NCBI RefSeq assembly: GCF_004210375.1
Contig: NC_134834.1
Coordinates: 147,841,009-147,905,008, forward strand
DNA length: 64,000 nucleotides
Origin: Tachypleus tridentatus
Lineage: Eukaryota > Arthropoda > Merostomata > Xiphosura > Limulidae
Reading direction: 5' to 3'
Part shown: positions 1 through 11,814 of the stretch, piece after piece
Layout of the letters: the number at the start of each line of letters is the position of its first letter
How positions within the stretch are numbered: the first letter of the stretch is position 1
Notes under the pieces: model-generated
Told to the model about the DNA's origin: nothing
The model's database searches: none
The model's input: only the letters and a program-made list of their open reading frames with translations
Position numbers and translations under genes: made by a program

Positions 1-2090
1 GTATGTCCTTGTTCCATATATCTTTTTAGATTTGTGTTTTAAGAAATAAAAGGAACAGTATACATACATTTATATTGTGTTATCTCTAATCACTGAGGAA
101 TGTATTTCTGTACACTAGCCAAAACCCTGATTGTAACATCTAATTGTTTGTTTGTAACATATTACTATTTCACTTAGACAATTTATTATAAATTTCAGTT
201 AATTCTAAGCCCTCTAAATGCTTTAAATTTTGCTCTAACACACATAACGTAATGGCAACATTATATGCAAATAACATATTTACACAAAACAAGTATTTTA
301 AAAAAAAGTGTTTTAGTTTACATTTTTTTCAGATGTGCCACAAAATGTAGAGACAGGCATGGTATAGTGGCTAGTGTATCATTCTTTGAATCTGTTGATT
401 TACAGTTCATATCCTGCTCCACACTTTTGAGCTGTGAGTGTTCCTTCCCTTTCAGTTGGGAATTGAAGATAGGTGTTCATAATTCCAGTTTAATGTTAAA
501 TATCATGATGGCTGTCATCAGTGTTATAATTGACAATATAAATATTTTTACAAGTGTAGTGGCTAATTATGTATACAATCCAACTGAACTCCCTCTATAG
601 AATAATTCTTTATAAATTTAATTTTAGGTACTTGAAATAACTCTCTCATAGATTGAGTTTATGTACATACATATTTGGTAATTATGGCTACTTGCTTCTT
701 AAGTGTTTTTAACATAAAGCTTTTTTAGACAGACATAAAGAAATTCTTAAATTGTGACTGGCATTGGATTTGTAGTTAAGTGCAAATATCATTGACAATA
801 TTTTACAGGGTATCACAAAAGCTTATTCTCCTTTTTTTTAATTTATTAGCTTCAACTGGAATCTACCAATTTTCTCCTCTTCAAATTTGTCAGATATGTC
901 TCAAACTAATACTTCTGTAGAAATATTATATATTTATACCATTCAAGAATTCAGTTGATTTTTTATTTCTGTGTGCAGAGGTTGCCATTCCCGAAAACCA
1001 TAATCTTCACAAAAAAACAGAAACAGGAGAACCTGTCCAGATAGACAAAAGCTAGCCATGAGGTCATCTTTCACAATCTCAAGTTGAAAAAATCTAGGAC
1101 TTGACACAAATATCAATTGAAAGTATGAATATGGTATGTTATACACATGTCAAAATCTAGTACTGTACACTATGTCAAATAAGAGAGGATTTGGATGCAC
1201 AGTATAAGTAAAATAGTACACAAAGTTAATTAACAGTTGTGACATCAGACTATACGATGTTACAAATACAACATGCTATAGGAAAAGTAGATATGGAAAT
1301 AATTTTTATAAAATGCAGTTGAAGTAAGAAATGTAATCCAATTATTATTATTTATGAAAAAGATAACATTGAGGCCTGTTTAATCTAAGCAGTCATAGAA
1401 TTTAGAAGATTTGTTAACAGCAGTACTCTAAAGATAAGTTTTCTTCAAGTAGGTGGGCAATTTAAAAGGTTACTGAACTCTACTCTGTTTTCCAAACTGC
1501 AGAGTATGACTCCTAAAGGAGTTATAAAGCATGTACACAGGGGTTAAATAAAGTACTAAGAGCTTTTCATTTTTAATAAGTAACAGAAGTCTATATAAAT
1601 CACATTTAGAATAAAATTGCATTCATTGTTCTAATCTTTTTTTTTAACCATACAATGCCAGCATTAAATTTGCAATCATTAAGTCATGTGGCCTTGTGCT
1701 GGCATTCTGAAGTAATATTTTAGTATTAATAACATTAATGGGAGTCAAAAGTATGAAAACTAAAAAAAAAAGAAAAAGAATACCTTGACATACTACTTCC
1801 AGTGGTCAAGAATTTTATTTTTAACAGTTAGTTGTTTATTGATAGGAACATTTACACCTTGAAATATCAAGAATAATGCATTACAATTATTAAATACATT
1901 TTTTTTAGAAAATCTCAAATATTTGATTATACTGCCATTAATTTTTAAAAGCACTGAAATGGGAGGAATTGTAAAGAGTGTGTTATTACATTATTATTTA
2001 CTTGTATGTTACAGAATACGTGTATTCTTTATACAGGGACATCAATTGCGTCTAGAGCTGTTGAACTTCAAATTCATCAAAAATTCAGAG
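1..2090. other. AT-rich DNA with no recognised gene
   Basis: I read both strands and found only short open frames without domain signatures, compositional change or splice-bounded coding character. Homopolymer runs of A and T are frequent. It could be an intron or intergenic spacer. Confidence 0.4.
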
Positions 2091-2097
2091 AATGATT

Positions 2098-2210
2098 GCA
2101 GTACATTGATTTATGTTATTTCAAAATTGTTTATAAAATATGGTCTAGTATATGTAGTACATTGATTTGTTATTTCAAAATTGTGCATAAAATATTCTGT
2201 AGTATATAGA
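2098..2210. repeat. Two-copy tandem duplication (about 58 bp unit)
   Basis: The segment beginning AGTACATTGATTT and continuing through TTATTTCAAAATTG and ATAAAATAT occurs twice in a row, at about 2098 and 2156. A few substitutions and small indels separate the copies. It looks like a simple local duplication. Confidence 0.75.
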
Positions 2211-2214
2211 ACTT

Positions 2215-3550
2215 TTTCTGTGTGATTTTAATTTGCATATTGTGTACATAGCAAACAGTATAGCAAAATTCCACTTTTAAGTATTGATGGATATTTTTCA
2301 AGGAACGAAAAACACTTATATACACAAACCCATCAGGGTATAAGGAGTTACTGATTAAAGTAAAGGAGAATTTTGCTAATCATGAAAATTTCTTAATAGA
2401 CTTACATTAAATCAGTAACCCCAAATTACTGGTGTCTTAAATCAGTACCACCAATTATCCAAGAATTCATAATGTCTATACAATAGAACTATATTACTAT
2501 ACAATGTCTTACAATAGAACAGTGGCAAGTGGCTCACATATCCAATCCTTAATCTCTTTTTTAAACCACTGAGAAAATACTATCTTGCCTAGGAGTTCTA
2601 TAATCCTATAAACTCACAATTTTTTCTTAAGCTGAGAATTAATTCAATCACCTTATTCAGTTTTGTTTTGACCTATCAATTCTTTCAGGATGAGAAATAT
2701 CTCTTAAATATTCGTGTTTAAATACTAAAGAAAAATATAAAGTTTAATAACCAAGCCATCCTATAATCATTAGATATAAGCCTTCCTGTATTGTCCCGAG
2801 TTCCTACACTGTTTCCGACATCTTGCATACCTGTAATATATATAAAGAAATGGTACTATTAAATTTTACATTTTCATCCAACCTTTTTTAATATATGTTT
2901 ATTTCCGATGCAACCAGTTCTCTTGATCATCTTTAATCTTACATCGTAGCAGTAAATTTTGACAATGCTATTTTATGCATTATATTTTCTGTAAGCCAAC
3001 CTGGTTTTAGCTTACAACCACCATTTTTTTCTGTAAAGAATAAATATGTCCACTGCTACCGGAATGTAACCCCGGATTTCAGCGTTTCAATTCCATAAAT
3101 TTACCTTGACCTTCGAGAGACTTCTTCAACAGTAAGTTATTATTTTAAAAATGAGTTTGTATTATATACAAGTATATATACATTATTTTGTTTTGTTAAA
3201 GTATTCAGCCAACATCTCCATAGACAAAACAGTCTCCACTTAAATGTTTGATGACAAGTCTTTACTTGTCCTACCAATGAAAATCCACAGAATTTAAATG
3301 AACGCTATCACTAGTAGAGACCAGTCCAGTCCTTTGTTGATTTTTATTTTTATCAGAACCACATTCAACGAATATTTGTTTGTTTTTCCACAAATCCAAA
3401 CTTGTTATTTGTAAAGGTTAAGTTGAACATATCTCCTATATATTTAGTAACACTGAATTAGTTCAAGGTATTCCTATTTCTTCTTATTCTATTCGAATAA
3501 CAGTGGTCGATATACATTTCAGGATATACATAATAACTGATAAATGTATG
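2215..3550. other. AT-rich DNA with no recognised gene
   Basis: No open frame longer than background, no SINE body or tail, and no transposase or reverse transcriptase motif was found on either strand. Confidence 0.4.
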
Positions 3551-3553
3551 TGC

Positions 3554-3713
3554 AAAGACAGTATTGGCTGGTATGGGTATTAAAACTTTGATTAAAATAA
3601 AGTACAGAGTAACAAACTTTTTTTGTTAACCTGAAGATGACCTAAGAAGGTCGAAACGTTGTTCTGTACTTTATTTTTAATTGAATTTTTAATATCCATA
3701 CCAGCTGTCTTGA
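3554..3713. repeat. Foldback (inverted-repeat) element with conserved core
   Basis: The left arm (about 3554-3614) and right arm (about 3658-3713) are imperfect reverse complements. Both contain the GCTGGTATGG, TATTAAAA, ATTAAAA and AAAGTACAGA blocks. The centre (3628-3664) carries a core that recurs at 14029-14066 on the opposite strand, with the submotif AAGAAGGTCGAAACGTTGTT. It encodes nothing recognisable. The structure resembles a foldback or miniature inverted-repeat element; the family is unknown to me. Confidence 0.75.
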
Positions 3714-3784
3714 GAATAGATGTTTACTTCAAGTGGGTTTCTCGTCATCACAAACGTATTATTCCACTGAACATATATTTTTAA

Positions 3785-4024
3785 TCAGTCAGGCTACCAT
3801 TCATCTGTCTCTTAATCTACCTGTCTCTCCAACGTCCAGCTGTTTGAGTTTATCAATCTATCTTTCTGGCTATCTATCCACCTTTCTGTTTCTCTATCAA
3901 TATATCCATTTTTTATCTGTCTTTGTGTCCTTCTGCCCACTGTCTATTTGTCTTTCTCTCCATCTAGCTATCTTTAACCAGTCTATCTATTTATCTATCA
4001 GTCTATCCAACTTTCCGTCTGCCT
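3785..4024 (+). repeat. Degenerate CTAT/CTGT tetranucleotide array
   Basis: The sequence is dominated by imperfect CTAT, CTGT and CTTT tetramers on the plus strand for about 240 bases. An open frame runs through it only because it is pyrimidine-rich and low in stops; it is not a gene. A SINE inserted at its distal edge. Confidence 0.8.
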
Positions 4025-4036
4025 TTCTATTCACCT

Positions 4037-4324
4037 GGCCTGGCATGGCCGAGCGCGTAAGGCGTCCGACTCGTAATCCGAGGGTCGCGGGTTCGCGCCC
4101 GCGTCGCGCTAAACATGCTCACCCTCCCAGCCGTGGGGGTGTATAATGTGACGGTCAATCCCACTATTCGTTGGTAAAAGAGTAGCCCAAGAGTTGGCGG
4201 TGGGTGGTGATGACTAGCTGCCTTCCCTCTAGTCTTACACTGCTAAATTAGGGACGGCTAGCACAGATAGCCCTCGAGTAGCTTTGTGCGAAATTCCAAA
4301 ACAAACAAACAAACAAAAACAAAA
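4037..4324 (+). mobile_element. SINE family A, CpG-rich subfamily, with target-site duplication
   Basis: Full-length tRNA-derived SINE. The head has a tRNA-like A box (TGGCCGAGCGCGTAAGG) and a B-box region (GGGTTCGCGCC). A body with the conserved ACGGTCAATCCCACTATTCG block follows, then the tail CAGATAGCCCTCGAGTAGC and an AAAC repeat. The 12-bp duplication TTCTATTCACCT lies at 4025-4036 and 4325-4336, which shows insertion by target-primed reverse transcription. It shares head-specific substitutions with the copy at 28888-29162. Confidence 0.93.
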
Positions 4325-4337
4325 TTCTATTCACCTA

Positions 4338-4750
4338 TCTAAAGAAGTCATAATAGAATATTTATTTGAAGATATTGAAAATCTAGGTATTTCGCCAGAT
4401 AATGTCAGCCTCACGATCATTCATGAAACTGATTAAAACAGCTATGGCCATTCAGAATCATCTGTCTGCTTTAACTCCAAAATAAACTTATTATGAGCTA
4501 CAGTTACGAGCTGTGGAGTTATAAGACAGTGTTGTGTTAAGAGTTTGGAAAGATGGTCGGTCATGTTCGTACGTTCCTGCGTCAACATAATACCGGAGTT
4601 TAAACATGTTAAAAGTTTCAGGTGACAAGTGTACATTTGAACTTAAACATGGCTGTAATACCGAATAAAATCTTAAGCTAATTGAATTATTTTTTACATA
4701 TGGTTATTATTACGTAACTAATTTAAATAATGAAGACATGATACAAGGTT
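4338..4750. other. Unannotated spacer
   Basis: No recognisable repeat or coding signature was found. A 64-codon minus-strand frame near 4442-4636 has no family resemblance. Confidence 0.35.
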
Positions 4751-4751
4751 G

Positions 4752-4850
4752 TTCTCGTTCTTATCGTTATTTGGGTATTTGTGTTTGTATACCAGGGAGG
4801 GTCAGGCTTCGTTGACCTCTTTCTCCTTTCTTTGCATTGGTATTAACAAC
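4752..4850 (-). mobile_element. Possible 3'-end fragment of a LINE related to the one at 51.2-53.4 kb
   Basis: Read on the minus strand, this stretch contains GACCTCTT-type, CTGACCCTCC and AATACCCAAATA blocks in the same order as the presumed 3' untranslated region at 53250-53330 on the plus strand. No coding part is present, so it would be a heavily 5'-truncated copy. The similarity is short, so the call is tentative. Confidence 0.45.
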
Positions 4851-5531
4851 TGTCAAGCGTATTTATAAATGTTACATGAGGGCCAGAGTGACCCGCACTT
4901 ACTTAGACCCCTATCAGGGCAATGTCCATGCACTATCTAAATATACACTTCTTGTAGTTGTTTTTGTTTTGTTTGTTTTATAAATTTCACCCAATATATA
5001 TCTCTTAATGTTCCTTTAAGGTTTACATAAATAACTGCTGACTGTCAACCAATAGCAACAAATAAGTCATATGGAATAGATGGGATAGCGTTTAAGTGGT
5101 CAGCAAAAATTTGGTTTAAGGTTGGTAGTTCCGTGTTCGAAGTTTTTAATAAATCTTTGGACATCGTTGAATGTTAAGAAGTTCAAAAAAACAGTGTTAA
5201 AATCAATACAGAAAAATGAAGAATTAGTTTTGTTACGAAAATGGAGGCCAGCATAATTTATTTGTACGGATTATAAAGTATTTGTAAAGTCATAACAAAC
5301 AGAATCATGTTATTTGTGATGTAATAAATCTCCCAAATCAAAACAACGAATGTTTAGTTATTATACAGTGAGATTTTGAAAAATAATTCTATAACATGAG
5401 TCATACTTATTTATTTAAGAAAACCACTGAAAACACACACTAATTTTGGATGGAAAATTATAAGAGGAGTTTACGCAATGTCCACAAATATCACACTTCA
5501 CGTAGTTCACGAGTTTGTTAAACTTCATTCA
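4851..5531. other. Unannotated AT-rich spacer
   Basis: Nothing recognisable was found on either strand apart from a few A and T runs. Confidence 0.35.
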
Positions 5532-5542
5532 TTACCTTCGAG

Positions 5543-5761
5543 GCCCGGCATGGCCGGGTGGGTTAAGGCGTTCGACTCGTAATCTGAGGGTCGCGAGTTC
5601 GAATCCCCGGCGCACCAAACATGCTCGCCCTTTCAGCCGTGGGGGCGTTATAATGTTTCAGTCAATCCTTCCCTCTAGCCTTACACTGCTAAATTAGGGA
5701 CGGCTAGCGCAGATAGCCCTCGAATATCTTTGCGCGAAATTCAAAACAAATAAACAAACAG
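5543..5761 (+). mobile_element. SINE family A, internally deleted
   Basis: A complete tRNA-like head (GGCCGGGTGGGTTAAGGCG and GAGTTCGAATCC) joins directly to the CTTCCCTCTAG portion of the body. About 60-70 bases of the body between the CAATCC block and TTCCCTCTAG are missing. The tail is intact. The 11-bp duplication TTACCTTCGAG lies at 5532-5542 and 5762-5772, so the deletion either preceded insertion or happened inside the copy. Confidence 0.92.
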
Positions 5762-5803
5762 TTACCTTCGAGAAGAGTGTACGACACCGACATCCAAGAA
5801 GAA

Positions 5804-5910
5804 GGTTTTTATTTGTTTCTTTCAGAGAAAAGCAAAATTAGGATATGTGCTGTGTCCATCGCGGAGAATCGAGTCTCGGATTTGTAAATCCGTGAACCTG
5901 GCAGTGTCCA
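5804..5910 (-). mobile_element. SINE family B, diverged copy
   Basis: Minus-strand copy of the second tRNA-derived family. The B-box-like GAATCGAGTCTC region and the head with CACGGATTTACAAATCC are recognisable on reversal, and the tail faces 5804. It is shorter and more diverged than the copy at 21145-21253. Confidence 0.6.
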
Positions 5911-6523
5911 GAATTGGATATAAAACATTTTCTTTATGATTTAAAGAGATTTAGTTTCAATTTATTTTTCATTATCAAAGACATTTAACCTTCTTAAGGT
6001 GACTATATAATATATATTAGAGATTAATGAAGTAAAAAAATATATTCAGTATATCAAAGGCCAATGAAGTAAAATATTTTGGTTAATGGTCTGGTTTTGG
6101 AAGAAAAAAACTAAATACGGTGTGTGTTATGTTATAGCAAAGTCATATTGGAATATCTGTGGTGACTGTGATTACAATAATATTTAAACACATTGTTATT
6201 CCTCTTGGATTAACCAATAGCAGTAAAGTATAACCAACAACGGACAAGGTTATATATCTATTATAGAATGACCAGTGACGAAACAGGACACTAAAACCTT
6301 ACAGGCCAGATTTATAAAAAGAAAAGTAAATAACGTTTCGAAAGACTGATGCTTTAAATTAACATAAAACATTGCACAAAAGTTAACATAAAGCACAAGG
6401 AAAACAATATCCACAAGTTACTATAAAACATAAGGAAAACAATATACATGATGTACTATCTTCCCAATTGTGGTTACAGCGAATAAATGTGAGTTAATTG
6501 AATAGTGACAGTAATAAGATATA

Positions 6524-6780
6524 TTGTTTTGTTTGTTTCGAGTTTTGCGCAAGAGGGCTGTCTCCTTAATCTAGCAGTGTGAGACTAGAGGGAAGGCAGC
6601 TATTTATCATCACCTACTGGCAAACCTTGAGCTACTCTTTTACCAACATATAGTGGGATTGACCGTCACACTATGATGCCTCATGGCTGAAAGAGCAAGC
6701 ATGCTTGGTGTGATGGGGATTCGAACTCGCGATTTTGAGATTAGGAGTTGAGCGCCCTAACCACCTGGCCATACCAGGCC
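6524..6780 (-). mobile_element. SINE family A, full length
   Basis: On the minus strand the order is tRNA-like head (GGCCTGGTATGGCCAGGTGG, with a GCGAGTTCGAATCC B box), body, tail and a GTTTGTTT-complement repeat. Small substitutions interrupt it. Confidence 0.88.
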
Positions 6781-6807
6781 AAGACAAAGGATATATGTAT
6801 TTAGTTG

Positions 6808-6935
6808 TGTTGCTTTCTTTGTTTCTTGTTGAGCACAAACCTACAGAATGGGTTTTCTGCTGTCAGCCCACCGTGCTTAATTCTTATTGATGCACGATCC
6901 TCAGCATTATAAGCACTCGGACATGCCGCTGAGTG
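6808..6935 (-). mobile_element. Possible degenerate SINE B plus (GT)n
   Basis: The tail-like stretch GAGCACAAACCTACAGAATGG and a following tRNA-like region resemble the minus strand of SINE B but are strongly diverged. A (GT) run at about 6935-6951 follows. Confidence 0.4.
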
Positions 6936-6954
6936 TGTGTGTGTGTGTGTGGAG

Positions 6955-8080
6955 GTGTAGGGGAAGAGGACGGGAGTCAATAATGGTCATCTATAATAGG
7001 CTGATGTCAAATATGTTTCTTTCTATTGCTGTACCTTATGTTTCTTGTGTGTCGAAGTTGTAAGAAACTGGCTTGGTGTTTTTTAAAGAACGTTTTAACG
7101 AAGTATTTATTCATTTATCTCAACAATTTCCACTAAACCCGATTAACATAATATGATTTTATAATATTCTCCACTTTGCGAAAACGAAATTTTTCCCACC
7201 TATAACACAAAAAATTCAGTTTTAAGAAGAACTCCTTCTTTTGTCGCAGAGTTACCACAGCAATCACTCATATTTCTTCAAACAAGATACATCTGTTTAT
7301 TTGGAACAACTGCAATTGGTGGATAAACATACTTCTCATTTTCAACCATGTAAGATTCGAAATTCTATTGGTCATAAGGAAATTGGATGAGTACTGCCGA
7401 ACTTCTTGTTTACGGATTAATCCATTGAAATTGGTTAGATCACTTATTACACTATTAACGTTGGAGATGTTTATAAGAAGTAATATCAGATTTCAAGGCA
7501 GGTTCTCTCATCGACATCAGATTACGTAGGAAGAGGATACGGATAGAACACAGGCTCTTATGAAACACTTAGTTCCCTGATGTTTCGCACAAGAGATTAA
7601 GATACGAGATTGTTAGATGAAAAAAACGTTCACGTTGGAACTTAATAATCAAACGTTATATTTCCAGAAACAGAAGTTTGTGTCTCCTTAGTTGTATCAG
7701 TGAAAAGGAAAAAAACAGATTAAAACATCATTTATGATAACTCTGGGCAAGGACAATTTGAGGAATGGTAGCTAATAGTTTATGTGGTTGATGGACTCAA
7801 GGCTGATAATGTCAGTTACTAAAGCATACACAAAATTAGTTGAACGCGGTATTCCACTTGTGTTTAAGGTGCCGTTAAGTTAGAATATTCCAATTCCAAA
7901 TGTTCCACAAATTATAAGTGAGTAAATATACATATTCCAAATGATTTAATTGATTTCAATGCTAATTACAAATGCCTTTTTCGTTTTCACTTTCGTATAT
8001 ATTTTATAAATCATTAAAGTTTTTTCAACAATGTTCTTCTTATATTCTCGCTGTTGATTTGATTAATGTTTTATGTTGTC
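6955..8080. other. Unannotated spacer
   Basis: About 1.1 kb without a coding signature or a recognisable repeat on either strand. Confidence 0.35.
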
Positions 8081-8171
8081 ATTCCTGATATGATTATTTT
8101 GAGTTTCATAGTTTTTCCTGGGTTGTTCGCGTGTTCTCACTGCTGCTGTGATTATTTTGAGCTACATAGTT

Positions 8172-8448
8172 TGGTTTGGTTTGTTTTGAATTTCGAGCAA
8201 AGCTACACGAGGAATATCTGTGCTCGCCGTCCATAATTTAGCAGTGTAAGACTAGAGGGAAGGCAGCTAGTCATCAGCTAGCCCAAGCTACTCTTGGGCT
8301 TCTCTTTTACCCACAAGTAGTGGGATTGATCACACATTATAACGCCCCCACGGTTGAAAGGGTGAGTATGTTTGGTGTGACGGGGATTCGAACACACGAC
8401 CCTCAGATTACGATTCGAGTGTCTTAATCACCTGGCCATGCCGGGCCT
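8172..8448 (-). mobile_element. SINE family A with target-site duplication
   Basis: Full-length minus-strand copy: head near 8440, tail near 8180. The flanks GAGCTACATAGTT (8159-8171) and GAGTTATATAGTT (8449-8461) form a 13-bp duplication with two differences. The flanking DNA is itself an older local duplication (similar text at 8085-8170 and 8449-8510), so the flanks could partly predate insertion. Confidence 0.9.
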
Positions 8449-8540
8449 GAGTTATATAGTTCTTTCCCGGATTGTTCTTATATTTTCGCTGCTGCTATGG
8501 TTAAGTTACACTTTTTGTTTTCAGATAGCTCATACGTTGT

Positions 8541-8808
8541 GGCCCGGTATGACCAGGTAGTTAGGGCGCTCGAATTGCAATCCGAGGATCGCGGGTTCCA
8601 GTCCTGTCACACCTAACATGCTCGCCCTTTCAACCGTGGGGGCGTTGTAATGTAACGGTCAATTCCACTATTCGTTGGTAAAATATTAGCCTTAAGAGTT
8701 GGCGATGGGTGGTGATGACTAGCTGCCTTCCCTCTAGTCTCACACTGTTAAATTAGGGACGGGTAGCACAGATAGCCCTCGTGTAGCTTTGCGCTAAATT
8801 CAAACAAA
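8541..8808 (+). mobile_element. SINE family A, full length
   Basis: The head GGCCCGGTATGACCAGG has anticodon-stem changes (TCGAATTGCAATCCG rather than ACTCGTAATC). The body and the tail ending GCGCTAAATTCAAAC are complete. It lies about 90 bp from the oppositely oriented copy at 8172-8448, so the two could form a hairpin in a transcript. Confidence 0.92.
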
Positions 8809-8925
8809 TCTTACTTTTCATTATTATTATTATCAGAATAAGAAATTGCACCTAAGCATGATAATATTTTTAAAGAGAAAATCAACATTTCTTTGGAATT
8901 TAAGCGATACATAGATTTCTATTGC

Positions 8926-9042
8926 ATTTGTTTGTTTTAAAGCAAAGCCACAATGAGCTGCTATTTGCTTTGTCCATTGCGGTGAATCGACACCCGGGTT
9001 TTAGTGTTCTAAGTCCGTAGACTTGTCGCTGTCCTGCCACTA
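8926..9042 (-). mobile_element. SINE family B
   Basis: The minus-strand head contains GACAAGTCTACGGACTTAG followed by GGTGTCGATTCACC, an altered B box. The tail AAAGCAAAGCCACAATG-complement and the T-rich end face 8926. Confidence 0.75.
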
Positions 9043-9045
9043 TAA

Positions 9046-9780
9046 AATACAAGAAAAAATGGCGGAGCCAGGTTCGGAAAAATAAAGACTGATACATAAC
9101 ACAGGCCTGCAATGTTTTTATTTTCTTGAAATTTTTACAGATTCGACAGCACTTCCTATACGCTGAATTCGAAAATTTTATCCATTTTTCTCCATCACGT
9201 ACAAATTTTTCACAAAACGTTATATGTATTTTTACAAAAGTGAATCACTTTACTGAAATCTTATCACATTTTGTTAGGATTAAAATATTGACAACCACTG
9301 GCTATAGATTTCTCGAGACCAATAGCGACTTGAGAATCTTATCGATCGTTCCAGAACTCACGAGAAACACACCACTAGTATTCAAACGGTCAAAGGCCAC
9401 GTGACGTGCCATTTCTGGATAGTATTCATTTATGCGTGCATTTTGACATTATTGTTTTTTCTTTTCAGTATTACGTATTTGTTGCTACAGCAACAAGAGG
9501 TTGTTAAATGATCGAAACACATCCTGTTGTACTTGTGGTAAATTTGTTGTAACGAAACAAAGGCAAAACATTACATATTTCGTTAAAAAAGGGTATTGCA
9601 TGTATTTTGGAATAAAACTTGGGAACCAAAACAAATCTTGGGCTCCGCACAAAGTTTGTGCAAATTTTTGTCGAAGAGTTGAGACAACGCACTAAATGTT
9701 ACGGAAAGAAAAACCATAACACGTGGTTTTAAGACTAAAAGACGTAATTTCACAAAAAAATCAGGATGAATAAACTCATG
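9046..9780. other. Unannotated spacer
   Basis: Short open frames (longest 92 codons, near 9126-9404) have no family signature. No transposon motif was found. Confidence 0.35.
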
Positions 9781-9781
9781 A

Positions 9782-9970
9782 AGACTAGAGGGAAGGCAGC
9801 TAGTCGTCGCTACCCACCACTAACTCTTGGAGTGTTCTTTAACCAATGACTAATAGAATTGACCGTAACATTATAATGCTCCCACGGCTGAAAGGGCGAG
9901 CATGTTTGGTGTGACAGGGATTCGAACCCGCGACCCTCAGATGGCGATTAAAGCGTCTTAATCATTTGGT
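9782..9970 (-). mobile_element. SINE family A, 3'-truncated
   Basis: Begins abruptly within the body at the AAGACTAGAGGGAAGGCAGC block. The tail and AAAC repeat are missing. The B box (GGGTTCGAATCCC on the minus strand) and a decayed head are present. Confidence 0.85.
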
Positions 9971-10109
9971 TTGAGAATTTAAACATTCGATGTAAATATC
10001 AAACCTATATAATTCTATTTCACCTACAATAAAACTAGTATTTATAGGTAAGGATATATGTATATTAGATCAATATTGGAGACATTAATAAGTAGTATTG
10101 TTAATTTGA

Positions 10110-10310
10110 TTGCTTACAATTAAACACGTAGCTACAGAATGTGCTACCAGCACTGGAAACATGAATAATAAATATTAATGAGTTAATCGTTTACAATTAA
10201 GCACAAAGATGAACAATGGGCTACCTGCGCTTTGACCGCCACAGGTATCGAAACCCGGTTTATAGAAGTGCGAGTCTGTAGATATCCCGCTGTGCCAGCA
10301 GGGGGCAATA
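10110..10310 (-). mobile_element. SINE family B copy with an adjacent partial copy
   Basis: 10190-10310 is a minus-strand family B copy whose head includes CGGGATATCTACAGACTCG and CGGGTTTCGATACC. A second fragment at 10110-10150 repeats only the tail portion (acacgtagctacagaatgtg) with the same orientation, so this is a tandem or nested pair. Confidence 0.65.
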
Positions 10311-11750
10311 TTGATCAAACTGGAAATCTATTTAAAGTATATGCACTGTATTATCATATTACATAACGAATGTTTAAAATATGAAATAAAATCTTATGAA
10401 TATATAATAATTATTTTTTTAAATATTAAAAAAATCCAGATTTAATAATCTATACATGTATGTAATAGCCAGATTTCTGTATGTCATGCTAAGTACATAT
10501 ATCAAAATACTTCTTTTAAGGATTGGATTACAGGGATTTTTAAATTTTTTTACAGTTCCTAAACTTTCTTATTGATTCACCAGTCTTTGTGTTTGCTGAC
10601 CGGCCAGTTTTAGAAAACTTAAGAACAAATATATTTTTTATGTGTGAGGGAACTGCACGGGAAAAAGGGAACCCTTTTCCGTCGCCTGATTGAAAGAACT
10701 GTTTCGAAGCTTAAAACATTAAATGGACAATCTCATATACAGAGAGTAACATGCGTGAGTATATACTTCTTCTTGTTCCATTTATAATACTTTTTATGCT
10801 GATATTATACAAATACGTGATTTTATCGTATGATGTCGAATAAATTGAATATCTCCACTTTGACACTTCTTATACAATAACAAATGTCAAAAAAGGGCTG
10901 ATTTTGGTAATCGTTTTTTTTGCGCTCAGTAAATGACAAGGACCAGTGGCATCTATCTGAAAATATCTCCAAGCTACTTAGAGAAACTGAGCTCTGTATT
11001 GTACTGGATGCACCATTTTATTGAAAACAAGAATAATTTGCAAAGAATGCTTAAAAACACACATAGTACAGTTTTCCTTATTAAAACAACACCTTAGTTA
11101 ATCATATTTAATATATGCTATGATCCAAGACGTTGGATTGAACACACTTTTTATTTATTCATTACTATTTTTAGGAAATTCACCAGGGGTATCTGCTAGT
11201 CTAAATTAATTGTTCTTTATTAACATGATATTCAAAATAAACGTTTCCCAGAATTATGTGAATATTTATGTCCCCTATTTATAAAAAATGTTACCAATTT
11301 AACCATTTAACTGTGTTACAGAGAACAGGTGGTGTGAATTCCAAATAGCCAAGGGAATATTTAATTAAGAGTTACATTTAAATAAGTTGAGACATATACG
11401 CAACCAAAACGAATAAATGAACACACAAAAACAACCATCTGTCGTTCCATCCTTAACTTATGTACAAGGTATCGAACTCATAAAAGGAGTACACACCAAG
11501 ATCCAACGTCATAAACAAATACCAACCGTTTATTCTTATGAAAATGGAAGTGACAAGTAGAGACTCCTATAATAGTAAAAACAGCTTGGTAGCACTATTC
11601 GTTTCGTTTTCTTTTCTCCGGTTTACATTCCATTTATTAAAAGGATTATTTGATCCTTAACTGTAACTTATCATTAGCCTTAGAAATAATCTCAAATTAA
11701 TTCACGTTTCTTGGTTCGTCACATTAACTTAATGCATGATGAGTTACATC
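10311..11750. other. Unannotated AT-rich spacer
   Basis: Nothing coding or repetitive was recognised over about 1.4 kb on either strand. Confidence 0.35.
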
Positions 11751-11752
11751 AT

Positions 11753-11814
11753 GCTAGCACAGATAGCCCTCGAGTAGCTTTGTGCGAAATTCCCAAACAA
11801 ACAAACAAACAAAC
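11753..11814 (+). mobile_element. SINE family A, tail-only fragment
   Basis: Only the last part is present: the GCTAGCACAGATAGCCCTCG block, TTTGTGCGAAATTCCC and five AAAC-type repeats. This is a strongly 5'-truncated copy; the clean tail repeats suggest it is not very old. Confidence 0.85.

Noticed and set aside
265-600. 111-codon open frame near the window start
   Set aside because: No domain, no codon or composition signal, no splice or transcript evidence.
5515-5697. 60-codon open frame, plus similar frames at 3733-4146 and 15771-15986
   Set aside because: These run through SINE A copies; the recurring peptide (AGSRPRRAKHA or similar) is the translated tRNA-like head, not a protein family.
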